Shown here: one piece after another, positions 1 to 6,522 of the stretch
Layout of the letters: each line of letters starts with the position of its first letter
Position numbering within the stretch: the first letter of the stretch is position 1
Source: Promethearchaeota archaeon
GTDB taxonomy: Archaea > Asgardarchaeota > Lokiarchaeia > Sigyniarchaeales > SOKP01
Length of the DNA stretch: 10,868 nt
NCBI GenBank assembly: GCA_019058135.1
Contig: JAHLWE010000004.1
Location: 1 to 10,868 of the forward strand
Direction of reading: 5' to 3'
The notes under the pieces: model-generated
Told to the model about the DNA's origin: nothing
Database searches by the model: none
The model's input: only the letters and a program-made list of their open reading frames with translations
Program-made: the position numbers and the translations under genes

Positions 1-763
1 CATCTTGCTTGAATGGGAGATCAGCAATGATCGTTTCCATCATTTTGTCTACCAGAGGATTTGCAGCAATCATTTTTTCTCTTGATACTCCCGGTTCTCC
101 ATGGAGTCCCATACCTATTTCTATCTCATCGTCGGGAAGTTCAAATGTAGGTTCTCCAGTCTCGGGGATAGAACCCGCAGCAACTGAAACTCCCATGGAA
201 CGAGTATTATCACGACTTTTAGTGGTAACCTGGAAAACTTCTTCAAGATTATCTTTTTCTACTGATACTGCACCTGCGATCTTGATTACAAAAAGATCTC
301 CGGCTATACCTCTTCGGTCTTTTATTTTATCAAGCGGGGCTGAAGCTACGTCATCCCAAACACGTACAGTTTTTACATCTATACCGTTATCTTGTGCTGT
401 CTCTGCTGCAATATCAAAATTGAGATTATCGCCAGCGTAGTTTCCATAAAGATATAAAACACCTTTTCCCTTATTTAGTACCTTAGTGACTTCAAATATT
501 ACATTTGGTGTAGGAGCTGCAAAAATATGTCCGCAAGCCGCACCATCGGCCATATTTTCTCCAATAAATCCGGGAAAGAGAGGTTCATGACCACTTCCTC
601 CGCCAATTAAAAGACCTACCTTACCTTCCGATAATTGTGTCTTAACTAGAGCACTGATCCCTTCCAGCTTCTTTATTTTTCCGTGAGAGGCTTTGACTAG
701 TCCCTCAAGGAGTTCTGGTACAACATTTCTTGGATTATTAATTATTTTTTTAGCCTTTTTCAT
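1..763 (-). CDS. dhaK: Dihydroxyacetone (glycerone) kinase subunit DhaK, 3' end outside the window
   Basis: Reading the minus strand from ATG at 763 gives 254 codons without a stop up to the window edge; DhaK proteins usually have about 330-360 residues, so the C-terminal quarter or so is missing. Landmarks of the DhaK fold are plain: GGGSGHEP at residues 54-61, NYAGDNLNF at 108-116, RRGIAGDLFVIKIAGA at 150-165, and MGLHGEPG at 218-225. By alignment with E. coli DhaK, His221 is the residue that binds dihydroxyacetone covalently, and Gly56, His59 and Asp112 match its substrate pocket (offset +3). The family phosphorylates dihydroxyacetone, using ATP or a PTS phosphodonor with partner DhaL; the partner would lie beyond the left edge, so the donor cannot be decided here. 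An in-frame TAA lies shortly upstream with no other start codon between. The open frame on the plus strand at 9-440 is its shadow. Confidence 0.95.
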   Translation of the reverse strand, partial: MKKAKKIINNPRNVVPELLEGLVKASHGKIKKLEGISALVKTQLSEGKVGLLIGGGSGHEPLFPGFIGENMADGAACGHIFAAPTPNVIFEVTKVLNKGKGVLYLYGNYAGDNLNFDIAAETAQDNGIDVKTVRVWDDVASAPLDKIKDRRGIAGDLFVIKIAGAVSVEKDNLEEVFQVTTKSRDNTRSMGVSVAAGSIPETGEPTFELPDDEIEIGMGLHGEPGVSREKMIAANPLVDKMMETIIADLPFKQD

Positions 764-802
764 CGCTAAAGCATCTATTTTTTTCTCTTTAAATTAGCGA
801 AA

Positions 803-811
803 GTATATTTT
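803..811 (-). promoter_or_regulatory. Possible TATA box for dhaK
   Basis: On the minus strand the sequence AAAATATAC lies about 43 bases before the dhaK ATG. An archaeal start site about 26 bases downstream would leave a leader of roughly 17 bases with no clear Shine-Dalgarno. The whole 764-917 spacer is AT-rich, so chance matches are likely. Confidence 0.3.
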
Positions 812-888
812 TTAATTTATTTACTTTTAAATTTTAATGTTTGATATTATTAAAAAATAACTTTAGTAAAAAAAGGTTAAACTTTAGA

Positions 889-896
889 TTTAAATA
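889..896 (+). promoter_or_regulatory. TATA box, leaderless-type promoter of the sulfatase-like gene
   Basis: TTTAAATA is centred about 25 bases before the ATG at 918, just where an archaeal TATA box would place the transcription start on the first codon. The bases directly before the ATG (gattttttcat) contain no Shine-Dalgarno, which fits a leaderless mRNA. Confidence 0.55.
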
Positions 897-917
897 TTAT
901 AAAATTGATTTTTTCAT

Positions 918-2360
918 ATGAAAATTTTTGTAATTATTTTTGATACATTAAGAAAGGATCATACTGGTGAAACATATGGCAACAATTGGATAAAAACCCC
1001 TAATTTCGATGCCTTTGCTAAAGATTCCATTGTATTTGATAAAGCCTATCCTGAATCATTACCCACTATTCCTGTGCGTCGGGCTATTCATACGGGGATT
1101 CGCACTTTTCCCTTTAACCATAAAAAACCAAAACTTCGATCAGACGACTTTGTTGAAGCTCCTGGCTGGACTCCAATTCCACCTCATCAAACACAAATAG
1201 GAGAATATATGAAAAAAAATGCATACATAACTTTCTTTATTACCAGTACATATCATCAGTTTAAACCAAATATGAATTTTCACCTGGGCTTTGACGAGTG
1301 GCATTTGATACGAGGGCATGAATATGATAAATACAGGGCAAGAATGGCGGGAAAACGAAAAGAGAATAATCGATTTATTAGAAAGCATATTGTTGCTAAA
1401 ACTGAAGAAAATAAAGGGGCTATATATTCCCACAAATTACTTTTAAAGAAGTATTTTGCGAATGTTCAAGAACGAAAAACGGAGGAGGATTATTTTCCTG
1501 CATTAACTTTTAAGAAAGCTTTAGAGTCTGTTGAGAATCATAAGAAATTTAGTGACCTGTTTTTTATCATCGATGAATTTGATCCACATGAACCGTGGGA
1601 CCCGCCCAAGAAATATTTAGATCTTTATATTGATAAAAATTATACCGGAAATAAAATCATTCAACCAATTTACGGAGAAAGCTTGAAATGTTTTTCCGAA
1701 GATGAATTAAAATGTATAAGAGCGTGCTATGCTGGAGAGGTTTCCTTATGTGACAATTGGTTTGGGTATTTTATTGATAACTTAAAAAAGATGGAATTAT
1801 ATGAAGATTCATTGATAATTCTTATCAGTGACCATGGACACAGCTTAGGAGAGCATGGTGCTATAGGTAAAATCCCAACATTTATGTACCCTGAACTAGT
1901 AGATATACCCTTTATAATTAAACCACCTGGCGGAATAAATGGTCCTAAGAGAATTAAAAGTTCTTATGTTTATGTTCATGATATACTGCCAACACTTTTC
2001 GGATTTATTGGAGAAGAAAAACTAAGTGCATTCGATGGAATGGATCTTTCAATATTTGTAGAAGGAGAAGATCGATTATTAGAAAAACGTGATTATATTA
2101 CTTGTGGAATGAGTTATTGGACTTTATTTAAGGACGATCATTATGCCCTAATTACAGCCAACGATAAATCTTGGCAAAAATTATTTGACCTCTCAAAAGA
2201 TCCGGAATGGAATGAAAACATTGCAGAAAATAATCCGGATATTTGCAATGAAGTATTTAAAAAGATTGAAAGAGATGCTAAAGGTGACCTACTTTTAGAT
2301 TTTAAATCAACGCGTTTTGAAAATATTGAGGATTGGTATCATAATACCTATTTATTGTAG
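918..2360 (+). CDS. Sulfatase-fold hydrolase of the alkaline phosphatase superfamily with Thr at the catalytic position
   Basis: The 480-aa protein has the sulfatase layout. The N-terminal strand FVIIFDTLRKDH carries the metal-binding Asp9 (and Asp14). The active-site block at residues 50-60 follows the pattern (C/S)-x-P-x-R-x4-T-G. FDPHEPWDPP lies at 221-230, SDHGHSLGEHG at 304-314 holds the second metal pair Asp305/His306, and the usual C-terminal LFDLSKDPEWNENIAEN lies at 422-438. The first residue of the active-site block is Thr50, not the Cys or Ser that sulfatases convert to formylglycine. Classical sulfate-ester hydrolysis is therefore doubtful; Thr nucleophiles are known in other members of the superfamily (nucleotide pyrophosphatases/phosphodiesterases, phosphopentomutase), so a phospho-ester substrate is a fair inference. 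No signal peptide or membrane segment is seen, suggesting a cytoplasmic enzyme. It stands alone, divergent from dhaK and convergent with the transporter gene. Confidence 0.88.
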   Translation: MKIFVIIFDTLRKDHTGETYGNNWIKTPNFDAFAKDSIVFDKAYPESLPTIPVRRAIHTGIRTFPFNHKKPKLRSDDFVEAPGWTPIPPHQTQIGEYMKKNAYITFFITSTYHQFKPNMNFHLGFDEWHLIRGHEYDKYRARMAGKRKENNRFIRKHIVAKTEENKGAIYSHKLLLKKYFANVQERKTEEDYFPALTFKKALESVENHKKFSDLFFIIDEFDPHEPWDPPKKYLDLYIDKNYTGNKIIQPIYGESLKCFSEDELKCIRACYAGEVSLCDNWFGYFIDNLKKMELYEDSLIILISDHGHSLGEHGAIGKIPTFMYPELVDIPFIIKPPGGINGPKRIKSSYVYVHDILPTLFGFIGEEKLSAFDGMDLSIFVEGEDRLLEKRDYITCGMSYWTLFKDDHYALITANDKSWQKLFDLSKDPEWNENIAENNPDICNEVFKKIERDAKGDLLLDFKSTRFENIEDWYHNTYLL

Positions 2361-2482
2361 AAATATGCTTGACAACCTTAATAGATACAAATATCTCTTA
2401 TTAAATACACGTAATTTTAAAATGTAAATATTATTTTAGAAAAAAAGTTATTATAGATTTTATTAACACTATTATAAATATT

Positions 2483-2500
2483 AAAAAAAAAGATTTTTTT
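2483..2500. terminator. Back-to-back T-runs between convergent genes
   Basis: An A9 run (2483-2491; T9 on the minus strand) followed by a T7 run (2494-2500, plus strand) lies between the ends of the two convergent genes. Archaeal transcription ends at plain T-runs, so this short stretch can stop transcripts from both sides. The plus-strand T-run overlaps the transporter stop codon. Confidence 0.5.
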
Positions 2501-3806
2501 ATGAAATAGCTTCTTCAATTTTATCTGTAATATTTTCCACTTTTTTAGTGTTTTCCTTTTTTAAGTCCTTTGCTAGAATAATTGGTATAATCGTAAAAAG
2601 TATTATTACTGCTGCGACTATAAAAATAATTGGTGTGGGAATAGTCCCAGGTACGCCATTAATGATAGTGGGTATTCCATATTCCGTAGCAAGCCAACCG
2701 CCAATAGCTGGACCTATAACCATAGGAATTGTTCCTTCAAAAAGATTACGATATCCACTAAACTGACCACGACTTTCCTCAGGATAGAGATCTTTAATCC
2801 AAGTTTTTGAAGCAACCATCCACGATGTCATAAATAATACCCACAATATTCCTGTAATCAACAATAGGAAAATGTCTTCAAAGAGCGCAAATAAAAATAG
2901 AAACAGACTGATAAGGAAAACAGACAGTAAACCCATTTTCTTTCTTCCAATTTTATCGGTAAGAATTCCAAGAGGATAAGCTGCAATTACAGAGACTAGC
3001 AATGCAATAAATATTAGAATTGAGGCAGTTATCATTGATAACTCAATATAATGTTGTAAATAAATTATTATGAAAGGAAAAAATACATTAAATCCAATAC
3101 CCCAAACAGCAGCTGCAGTTAGAACCAAAAAAAAGTTTTTATATCCTTTTAAATTCTCTTTTCTAAAAGTCTTTTTAAGCTGAGTATAAACACTTATATT
3201 TAATGGTCTTAAATTTTTTGGTTCTTTCACTAGAAACGAACCAATTATTCCAAAAATACCAACAAGAGCTCCAACTAAAAAGAATAAAACGAAATAGCCA
3301 AACATTTCGATAATGAATCCAGATATGCCGTAGACTATTACAATTGAAATTAGTGTCATCATTTGAACAATACTTTGAGCTTTACCTCTGTTTTCCAAAG
3401 TTGTTATATCTGTAACGTAAGCATTAAACCCAGCATTATACGCCGTAGCTCCAAAAAAAGTCATTATTGAATCAAATAAAATAGCAATTAAAACAGCTAA
3501 AATGACCGGCGTAAAAAGCCCTGCAAATGGAAAGATAGCAGTTGTAATAGTCCAAAAGATAAATCCAATCAAAAGGAAGGATTTTCTTTTTCCCCTCACA
3601 TCACTTAACGTTCCCATAAATATAGTTGTCAAAGTTCCCACAGTTGTGGTTATTGCTACCATTAAGGCAATATATAAAGGAACAGGAGCTATCGCATTGT
3701 ATAAAAAGACATTATAATACTGATTCTCAACAGCCCAAGCTAACTCCCCAGCCAAAGATATAAAAGCTATATTTATGAAATCTACACGAGAAAGTCTTCT
3801 GCTCAT
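2499..3806 (-). CDS. Major facilitator superfamily (MFS) transporter
   Basis: The 435-aa protein is strongly hydrophobic with about 12 membrane segments in two halves. The MFS signature loop is present twice: GTLSDVRGKRK at residues 65-75 (loop 2-3) and GILTDKIGRKK at 280-290 (loop 8-9). A long charged cytoplasmic loop (about 194-222) divides the halves, and the C-terminal tail from about 413 is charged and soluble. The N-terminal ELAWAVENQYYNVFLY and the DLYPEESRGQFSG stretch (339-351) resemble MFS proteins related to sugar:cation symporters (GPH/SLC45-like), but I cannot name the substrate. The ATG at 3806 fits a leaderless promoter. It is monocistronic as far as visible, and the neighbours do not suggest a substrate. 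Confidence 0.9.
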   Translation of the reverse strand: MSRRLSRVDFINIAFISLAGELAWAVENQYYNVFLYNAIAPVPLYIALMVAITTTVGTLTTIFMGTLSDVRGKRKSFLLIGFIFWTITTAIFPFAGLFTPVILAVLIAILFDSIMTFFGATAYNAGFNAYVTDITTLENRGKAQSIVQMMTLISIVIVYGISGFIIEMFGYFVLFFLVGALVGIFGIIGSFLVKEPKNLRPLNISVYTQLKKTFRKENLKGYKNFFLVLTAAAVWGIGFNVFFPFIIIYLQHYIELSMITASILIFIALLVSVIAAYPLGILTDKIGRKKMGLLSVFLISLFLFLFALFEDIFLLLITGILWVLFMTSWMVASKTWIKDLYPEESRGQFSGYRNLFEGTIPMVIGPAIGGWLATEYGIPTIINGVPGTIPTPIIFIVAAVIILFTIIPIILAKDLKKENTKKVENITDKIEEAIS

Positions 3807-4112
3807 TTTTAATCATTTTTTTGATTATATTTTTATACTTTTCTTTGCTTAATTTAAATTTATTCTAACTTATTATTACACTTTTTCATATATATATATA
3901 AATGCTTTAAAATAATTAGAGAATGGAAAGATTCTTTTAGATCACGGTATTATTAACTATAAACTTTTCTAATACTGTATTTTTGATGGAATTAAATTCT
4001 TTCTACGTTATTTAAATAATATGGTGCGGCATATATTTACTAAATTCCAAATTTATTAAAGATATGAATTGATAATAATTTTTGTTGATACAAATTTTAA
4101 TATAATTCTAAT
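3807..4112. other. AT-rich intergenic region without a recognisable gene
   Basis: About 300 bases separate the divergent MFS gene from the 54-aa ORF. The stretch holds the MFS promoter at its left end and an alternating TA run at 3888-3900 that could serve either strand as a TATA element. Stops occur in all six frames and I see no RNA gene or long repeat. Confidence 0.6.
3826..3837 (-). promoter_or_regulatory. TATA box, leaderless-type promoter of the MFS gene
   Basis: On the minus strand TATAAAAATATA is centred about 26 bases before the ATG at 3806, and no Shine-Dalgarno precedes the ATG. A second TATA-like run (alternating TA at 3888-3900) lies further up and would give a leader of about 60 bases. 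Confidence 0.5.
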
Positions 4113-4277
4113 ATGGGGGTTTTAAAAATTAAACTTGAAATTGAATTACCTGAAAAAAAATTTAAAAATTTAAAAATAATTTTTGAGATGTTCAATCAAG
4201 ACTTAACTGAATCGTTAGAAAAAATAGCGATAAATTTCATTAAAAGTTCTCTTAAAGAAATTGAATTTATGCTTTAG
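4113..4277 (+). CDS. Small 54-aa protein, ribbon-helix-helix-like
   Basis: The ORF begins ATGGGGGTT and ends TAG. Its shape is one short strand with alternating residues (KIKLEIELP, residues 5-13), then a Lys-rich amphipathic helix (14-28), a turn at NQD, and a second amphipathic helix (31-52). This strand-helix-helix order and length is that of ribbon-helix-helix DNA-binding proteins of the Arc/CopG type, so a dimeric repressor or antitoxin-like role is possible. That is an inference from the pattern only. Base use is coding-like, with Lys/Glu/Ile-rich codons and no low-complexity run. I see neither a Shine-Dalgarno nor a well-placed TATA box, so the start is uncertain. No toxin-like partner overlaps it. 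Confidence 0.6.
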   Translation: MGVLKIKLEIELPEKKFKNLKIIFEMFNQDLTESLEKIAINFIKSSLKEIEFML

Positions 4278-4559
4278 GTTATTCAAACAATCTTTTTAAA
4301 AATTTGTATAGGAAAACTTGATAAATCATATCTAGAAAAGGGAAAAGAAAAATCATCTGGCTCCAAGTTTTCTATTATAATCATTATCTTTCAAATTAAT
4401 TTCCGGGGTGTCTTTTACCGAAAAATGAGAATTATGAATTAGTGCAAGAACTTTTCACTATACTCGGTATAAGGATTGAATCAGAATAAGAAGAAATAAA
4501 AGAGGTTGAGGTAATAGAGATTAGGAATGGATGAGAAATAATGTTTTTTTGAAGATTTT
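4278..4559. other. Intergenic stretch, possible degraded coding sequence
   Basis: Between the 54-aa ORF and the end of the minus-strand 49-aa ORF no intact gene is seen. Two short open stretches without start codons look faintly protein-like: plus strand around 4401-4488 (ending in IRIESE-stop) and minus strand around 4357-4455 (ending in DYNRKLGAR-stop). They overlap each other on opposite strands, so at most one can be a remnant. Confidence 0.35.
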
Positions 4560-4709
4560 TTATGTTATTTTTACTGTTTCTTTGCAATGTTCAAATTTCA
4601 TTTCAATTTTAATAAGATCTAACCAGAAAGTATCTTCATAAACCATAATTTCTTTTAATTCTTTTATTAATTTTAAGATATTGTTTAACTTTTTAATCAC
4701 TTCATTCAT
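4560..4709 (-). CDS. Small 49-aa helical protein
   Basis: From ATG at 4709 the minus strand encodes 49 residues ending in TAA. Residues 1-21 are a Lys/Glu/Leu/Ile-rich amphipathic helix (heptad-like MNEVIKKLNNILKLIKELKE), followed by YEDTFWLDLIKIEMKFEH, probably a second helix. A two-helix hairpin or short coiled coil is likely. A Shine-Dalgarno GAGGAAA (4717-4723 on the minus strand) precedes the ATG by about 10 bases, and a TATA box lies at 4778-4787, which supports a real gene. I do not recognise a family. Confidence 0.55.
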   Translation of the reverse strand: MNEVIKKLNNILKLIKELKEIMVYEDTFWLDLIKIEMKFEHCKETVKIT

Positions 4710-4736
4710 TTTGTAATTTCCTCTATTTTTAAAAGG

Positions 4737-4843
4737 TGACTCCTATCACAAATCAAGGGCTAAAAGAAGAAAGTCGATTTATATAAAGTAAATTTTTTTT
4801 ATAGCACATCTAAGAGCTAAAAATTCCAATGTAGTAGGAGTCA
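4737..4843. repeat. 9-bp inverted repeat around a TATA box
   Basis: TGACTCCTA at 4737-4745 and its exact reverse complement TAGGAGTCA at 4835-4843 face each other across 89 bases. Between them lies the palindromic TATA box at 4778-4787. The inner copy falls in the leader of the 49-aa gene and the outer copy lies upstream of its promoter, a layout compatible with an operator pair. The left copy also sits in a small perfect hairpin (GTGA-6-TCAC). Confidence 0.4.
4778..4787 (-). promoter_or_regulatory. TATA box upstream of the 49-aa gene
   Basis: The palindrome TTTATATAAA is a strong archaeal TATA box. Read on the minus strand it predicts a start near 4756 and a leader of about 45 bases with the GAGG Shine-Dalgarno near its end. 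The sequence works in either direction, but no plus-strand gene follows. Confidence 0.45.
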
Positions 4844-4870
4844 TAGTTTTTATTTCTCTAACTATTTAAA

Positions 4871-5077
4871 TTATATTTCTTCCTTTAATTGCTTTCCAAC
4901 ATTTTTACAATAATCTTTAACTTCAGAAAGGGCAACCGAAACAATTGCATGCCCCCTATGTTTTCCTTCAAATAATTTAATTAATTTTTGATTATTTGGA
5001 TCATTTGGATTAATAATCACATATTCTTTACAACGAAGAATACATGCTCGCACCCTAACGAATGACATATCAATCAT
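4871..5077 (-). CDS. Small conserved-looking 68-aa protein with Cys and His pairs
   Basis: The protein starts MIDMSFVRVRACILRCKEY and has the look of a compact alpha/beta domain: a first strand (VRVRAC), INPNDPNNQKLIKLFEGKHRGH at 22-43, a second strand AIVSVAL (44-50) and a C-terminal helix. Cys12, Cys16, His40, His43 and Cys57 could make a metal site (CxxxC with HxxH), but this is inference. I do not recognise the family. The ATG at 5077 has a consensus AGGAGG only 3 bases ahead; the alternative ATG at 5068 (Met4) would have 12 bases of spacing. Its ATG overlaps the stop of the 45-aa ORF upstream as TAATG, so the two could be co-translated. Confidence 0.7.
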   Translation of the reverse strand: MIDMSFVRVRACILRCKEYVIINPNDPNNQKLIKLFEGKHRGHAIVSVALSEVKDYCKNVGKQLKEEI

Positions 5078-5214
5078 TAACCTCCTTTTTTACAGCTAAA
5101 TCCCTGTATTATTCTGAAAATGATACAAATAAAAATACCTGATCCTAATTTAACCATTATTCCCTTGTATTTTTCATATTTCTTATCTGAAATAAATAAT
5201 TTCTGATACGACAT
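5077..5214 (-). CDS. Possible 45-aa membrane peptide upstream of and overlapping the 68-aa gene
   Basis: ATG at 5214 opens a 45-codon frame ending in TAA, whose last A is the first base of the next ATG (TAATG). A purine-rich GAAAGGA (minus strand, 8 bases ahead) can serve as Shine-Dalgarno, and a TATA-like TTTATATC lies at 5266-5273. The peptide has a charged first half (KLFISDKKYEKYKG) and a hydrophobic stretch at 26-40 (IFICIIFRIIQGF), ending CKKGG. The last codons double as the AGGAGG of the 68-aa gene, so the tail may be constrained by that site rather than by protein function. It could instead be an untranslated leader. Confidence 0.4.
   Translation of the reverse strand: MSYQKLFISDKKYEKYKGIMVKLGSGIFICIIFRIIQGFSCKKGG
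5079..5088 (-). promoter_or_regulatory. Consensus Shine-Dalgarno of the 68-aa gene
   Basis: Minus strand AAAGGAGGTT is the strongest ribosome-binding site in the window. It lies inside the 3' end of the 45-aa frame, three bases before the ATG at 5077 and twelve before the ATG at 5068. Confidence 0.75.
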
Positions 5215-5265
5215 AACCCTATCCTTTCTCTGCGATGTTGTTATTATATCTTAATTTTATTTCGA

Positions 5266-5273
5266 GATATAAA
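5266..5273 (-). promoter_or_regulatory. Candidate TATA box of the 45-aa/68-aa gene pair
   Basis: TTTATATC on the minus strand predicts transcription from about 5243, leaving a leader of about 30 bases that includes the GAAAGGA site. A second TATA-like GATATAATAA at 5241-5250 would place the start too close to the ATG at 5214. Confidence 0.4.
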
Positions 5274-5476
5274 GGTTTATTCTAAAACATTTTTAAAATT
5301 ATTGGTATTGTAAATTTTAATGGAGATTTTAATTAATTCATTAAAGGAAAATAAGAATCAAATTATTTCTATTAAATAATATATTAATTAAAAAAGCAAT
5401 ATTAATATCGTAAAAAAACTCCAGATGATCAGATAAGATAAGATTATTTTTATTCAAAAAAGAGAAATAAAATCAA

Positions 5477-5629
5477 ATGAAAGAGAAAAATAGTGTAGAG
5501 CAATTAAAAAGAGAACTAGTTGAGGAAATAGAACACTATATTAAGGAAATGAGGAAAATTTGCCCTATATGTAGAACAAACATCCCCATTAACTCTCTCT
5601 TTTGTCCATATTGCGGAAATAAATTATAA
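5477..5629 (+). CDS. Small 50-aa zinc-ribbon protein
   Basis: The ORF encodes a charged helical N-terminus (residues 1-27, Lys/Glu-rich, coiled-coil-like) followed by a compact zinc ribbon: CPIC at 29-32 and CPYCGNKL at 43-50, giving four Cys ligands (29, 32, 43, 46) with a ten-residue loop. The ribbon ends the protein. Such stand-alone ribbons are common in archaea as protein- or nucleic-acid-binding adaptors; no specific role can be read here. The gene is monocistronic and is followed by a T-rich stretch. The start has only an A/G-rich leader (AAAGAGAAAT) rather than a good Shine-Dalgarno. Confidence 0.8.
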   Translation: MKEKNSVEQLKRELVEEIEHYIKEMRKICPICRTNIPINSLFCPYCGNKL

Positions 5630-5643
5630 TTTTTAATTTTTTT
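5630..5643 (+). terminator. T-rich terminator after the zinc-ribbon gene
   Basis: Two T-runs (5630-5634 and 5637-5643) directly follow the TAA stop, as expected of an archaeal terminator. Confidence 0.45.
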
Positions 5644-5893
5644 ATTAAATACTCTACACTATATTAAACGTCTTGATTTTGATAATTTTCTTTTTAATAT
5701 AGAAATTTCAAACAATGATATCTAATATTTAATTTACGATATTACAGAAAGAAACGATTTGTTTTTCTAAATTTAAAAAAGATTTACTTAATCGCTGGTT
5801 ATTGGAACTCTCAAATACACTGGACAAAATTTATATTATAAAGTTTCAATTCCATATATATATGTATTTTAATAATTAAAAAGAGTGAGTTAT

Positions 5894-6447
5894 ATGTTTA
5901 GAGACCCTAATTTATACAATAAATTACGAGATAATTTTGAAAAGGATTTTAATTTTGCTCAACAGAAAACTTTTTTGGACTTAAAAAAGGACAACTTTTT
6001 AATGAAAGATATTTCCATTCAATATTTATAAAATCTTTGAATGAGATTGATCCTTCCATTAAATTAATTATTCCTGAAATACCTTATCATAAAAAAAAAA
6101 TTAAAAGAATGGATATTTTTATTCCAGCTAATAATAATATTGAGGTTAAGTATTTTAGAGAAGCACCTGGGGGTGGAGGTCAGACTGAAGAGAGAGGTCG
6201 TTTTTATGCTGATTTTTTTAAACTTGCACTATTATCTAAAGAAAATTCAAATTTTTTCCTATTTTTTATATTTGATCAGAAACGATGGGATTTTTTCTCG
6301 AAAAATATTTTTCGTGGAGAATTTAATCACCGTCAACGCTTAATTATGGAAAATGGAAATGTAATTAACAATTTCGTTCTCACTCATGACTTACTATATC
6401 ATGAAAAGAAGGTTGAATTCCCAAGAATGCTCTCTCATGACGTCTAA
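5894..6447 (+). pseudogene. PD-(D/E)XK nuclease-like gene split by a -1 frame change
   Basis: ATG at 5894 opens a frame that stops at 6029-6031 after 45 codons. The -1 frame, open from 5953, carries on to TAA at 6445-6447. Joined near 5971-5989 they give about 184 residues. The -1 frame already reads GLKKGQLFNERYFHSIF upstream of its first ATG (6037), so the coding sequence clearly extends across the shift. Core motifs of the PD-(D/E)XK fold are visible in fused numbering: a helix with Glu38 (NERYF), Asp74 in the strand RMDIFIP, Glu84-x-Lys86 in IEVKYF, a following helix (GRFYADFFKLALL) and the strand FFLFFIFD. The family cuts DNA or RNA; a restriction or defence role is possible but unproven. 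The break lies on two slippery heptamers, so it may be an inactivating indel, an assembly error, or programmed frameshifting. No methylase or other partner is adjacent. Confidence 0.7.
5971..5989 (+). other. Tandem -1 slippery heptamers in the nuclease-like gene
   Basis: In the frame set by ATG 5894, T TTT TTG (5971-5977) and A AAA AAG (5983-5989) are both of the X XXY YYZ type. The second is the heptamer used in E. coli dnaX. Slippage of -1 at either enters the long downstream frame. A weak AT-rich hairpin can be drawn at 6001-6019, 11 bases after the second site. Confidence 0.5.
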
Positions 6448-6522
6448 TGGAATTTGATACAATGTTTCTAATTCGTTCTCTGAACCTAAATATAAGAATC
6501 ATTGTAAGAAAATTGGAGGGAG

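Noticed and set aside
9..440. Open frame on the plus strand, 143 codons
   Set aside because: It lies antisense within the dhaK gene, whose conserved motifs are on the minus strand; the plus-strand translation is Ser/Ile/Pro-rich without recognisable motifs.
1140..1433. Minus-strand open frame inside the sulfatase-like gene
   Set aside because: Shadow of a gene with clear family motifs; no ribosome-binding site or promoter of its own.
2548..3717. Plus-strand open frames (2548-2766, 3502-3717) inside the MFS gene
   Set aside because: Antisense shadows of membrane-segment codons; the minus strand carries both MFS signature loops.
3888..3901. Alternating TA run as a microsatellite or origin element
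   Set aside because: Only about 13 bases long and in an AT-rich spacer; more simply read as a TATA-like element. No origin-type repeats surround it.
4357..4488. Opposed short open stretches, plus strand ending IRIESE and minus strand ending DYNRKLGAR
   Set aside because: Neither has a start codon or ribosome-binding site and they overlap on opposite strands. One may be a gene remnant, but there is not enough to call a gene.
5320..5379. 19-codon plus-strand frame starting ATGGAGATT
   Set aside because: Too short, without a Shine-Dalgarno or a well-placed TATA box, in AT-rich spacer.
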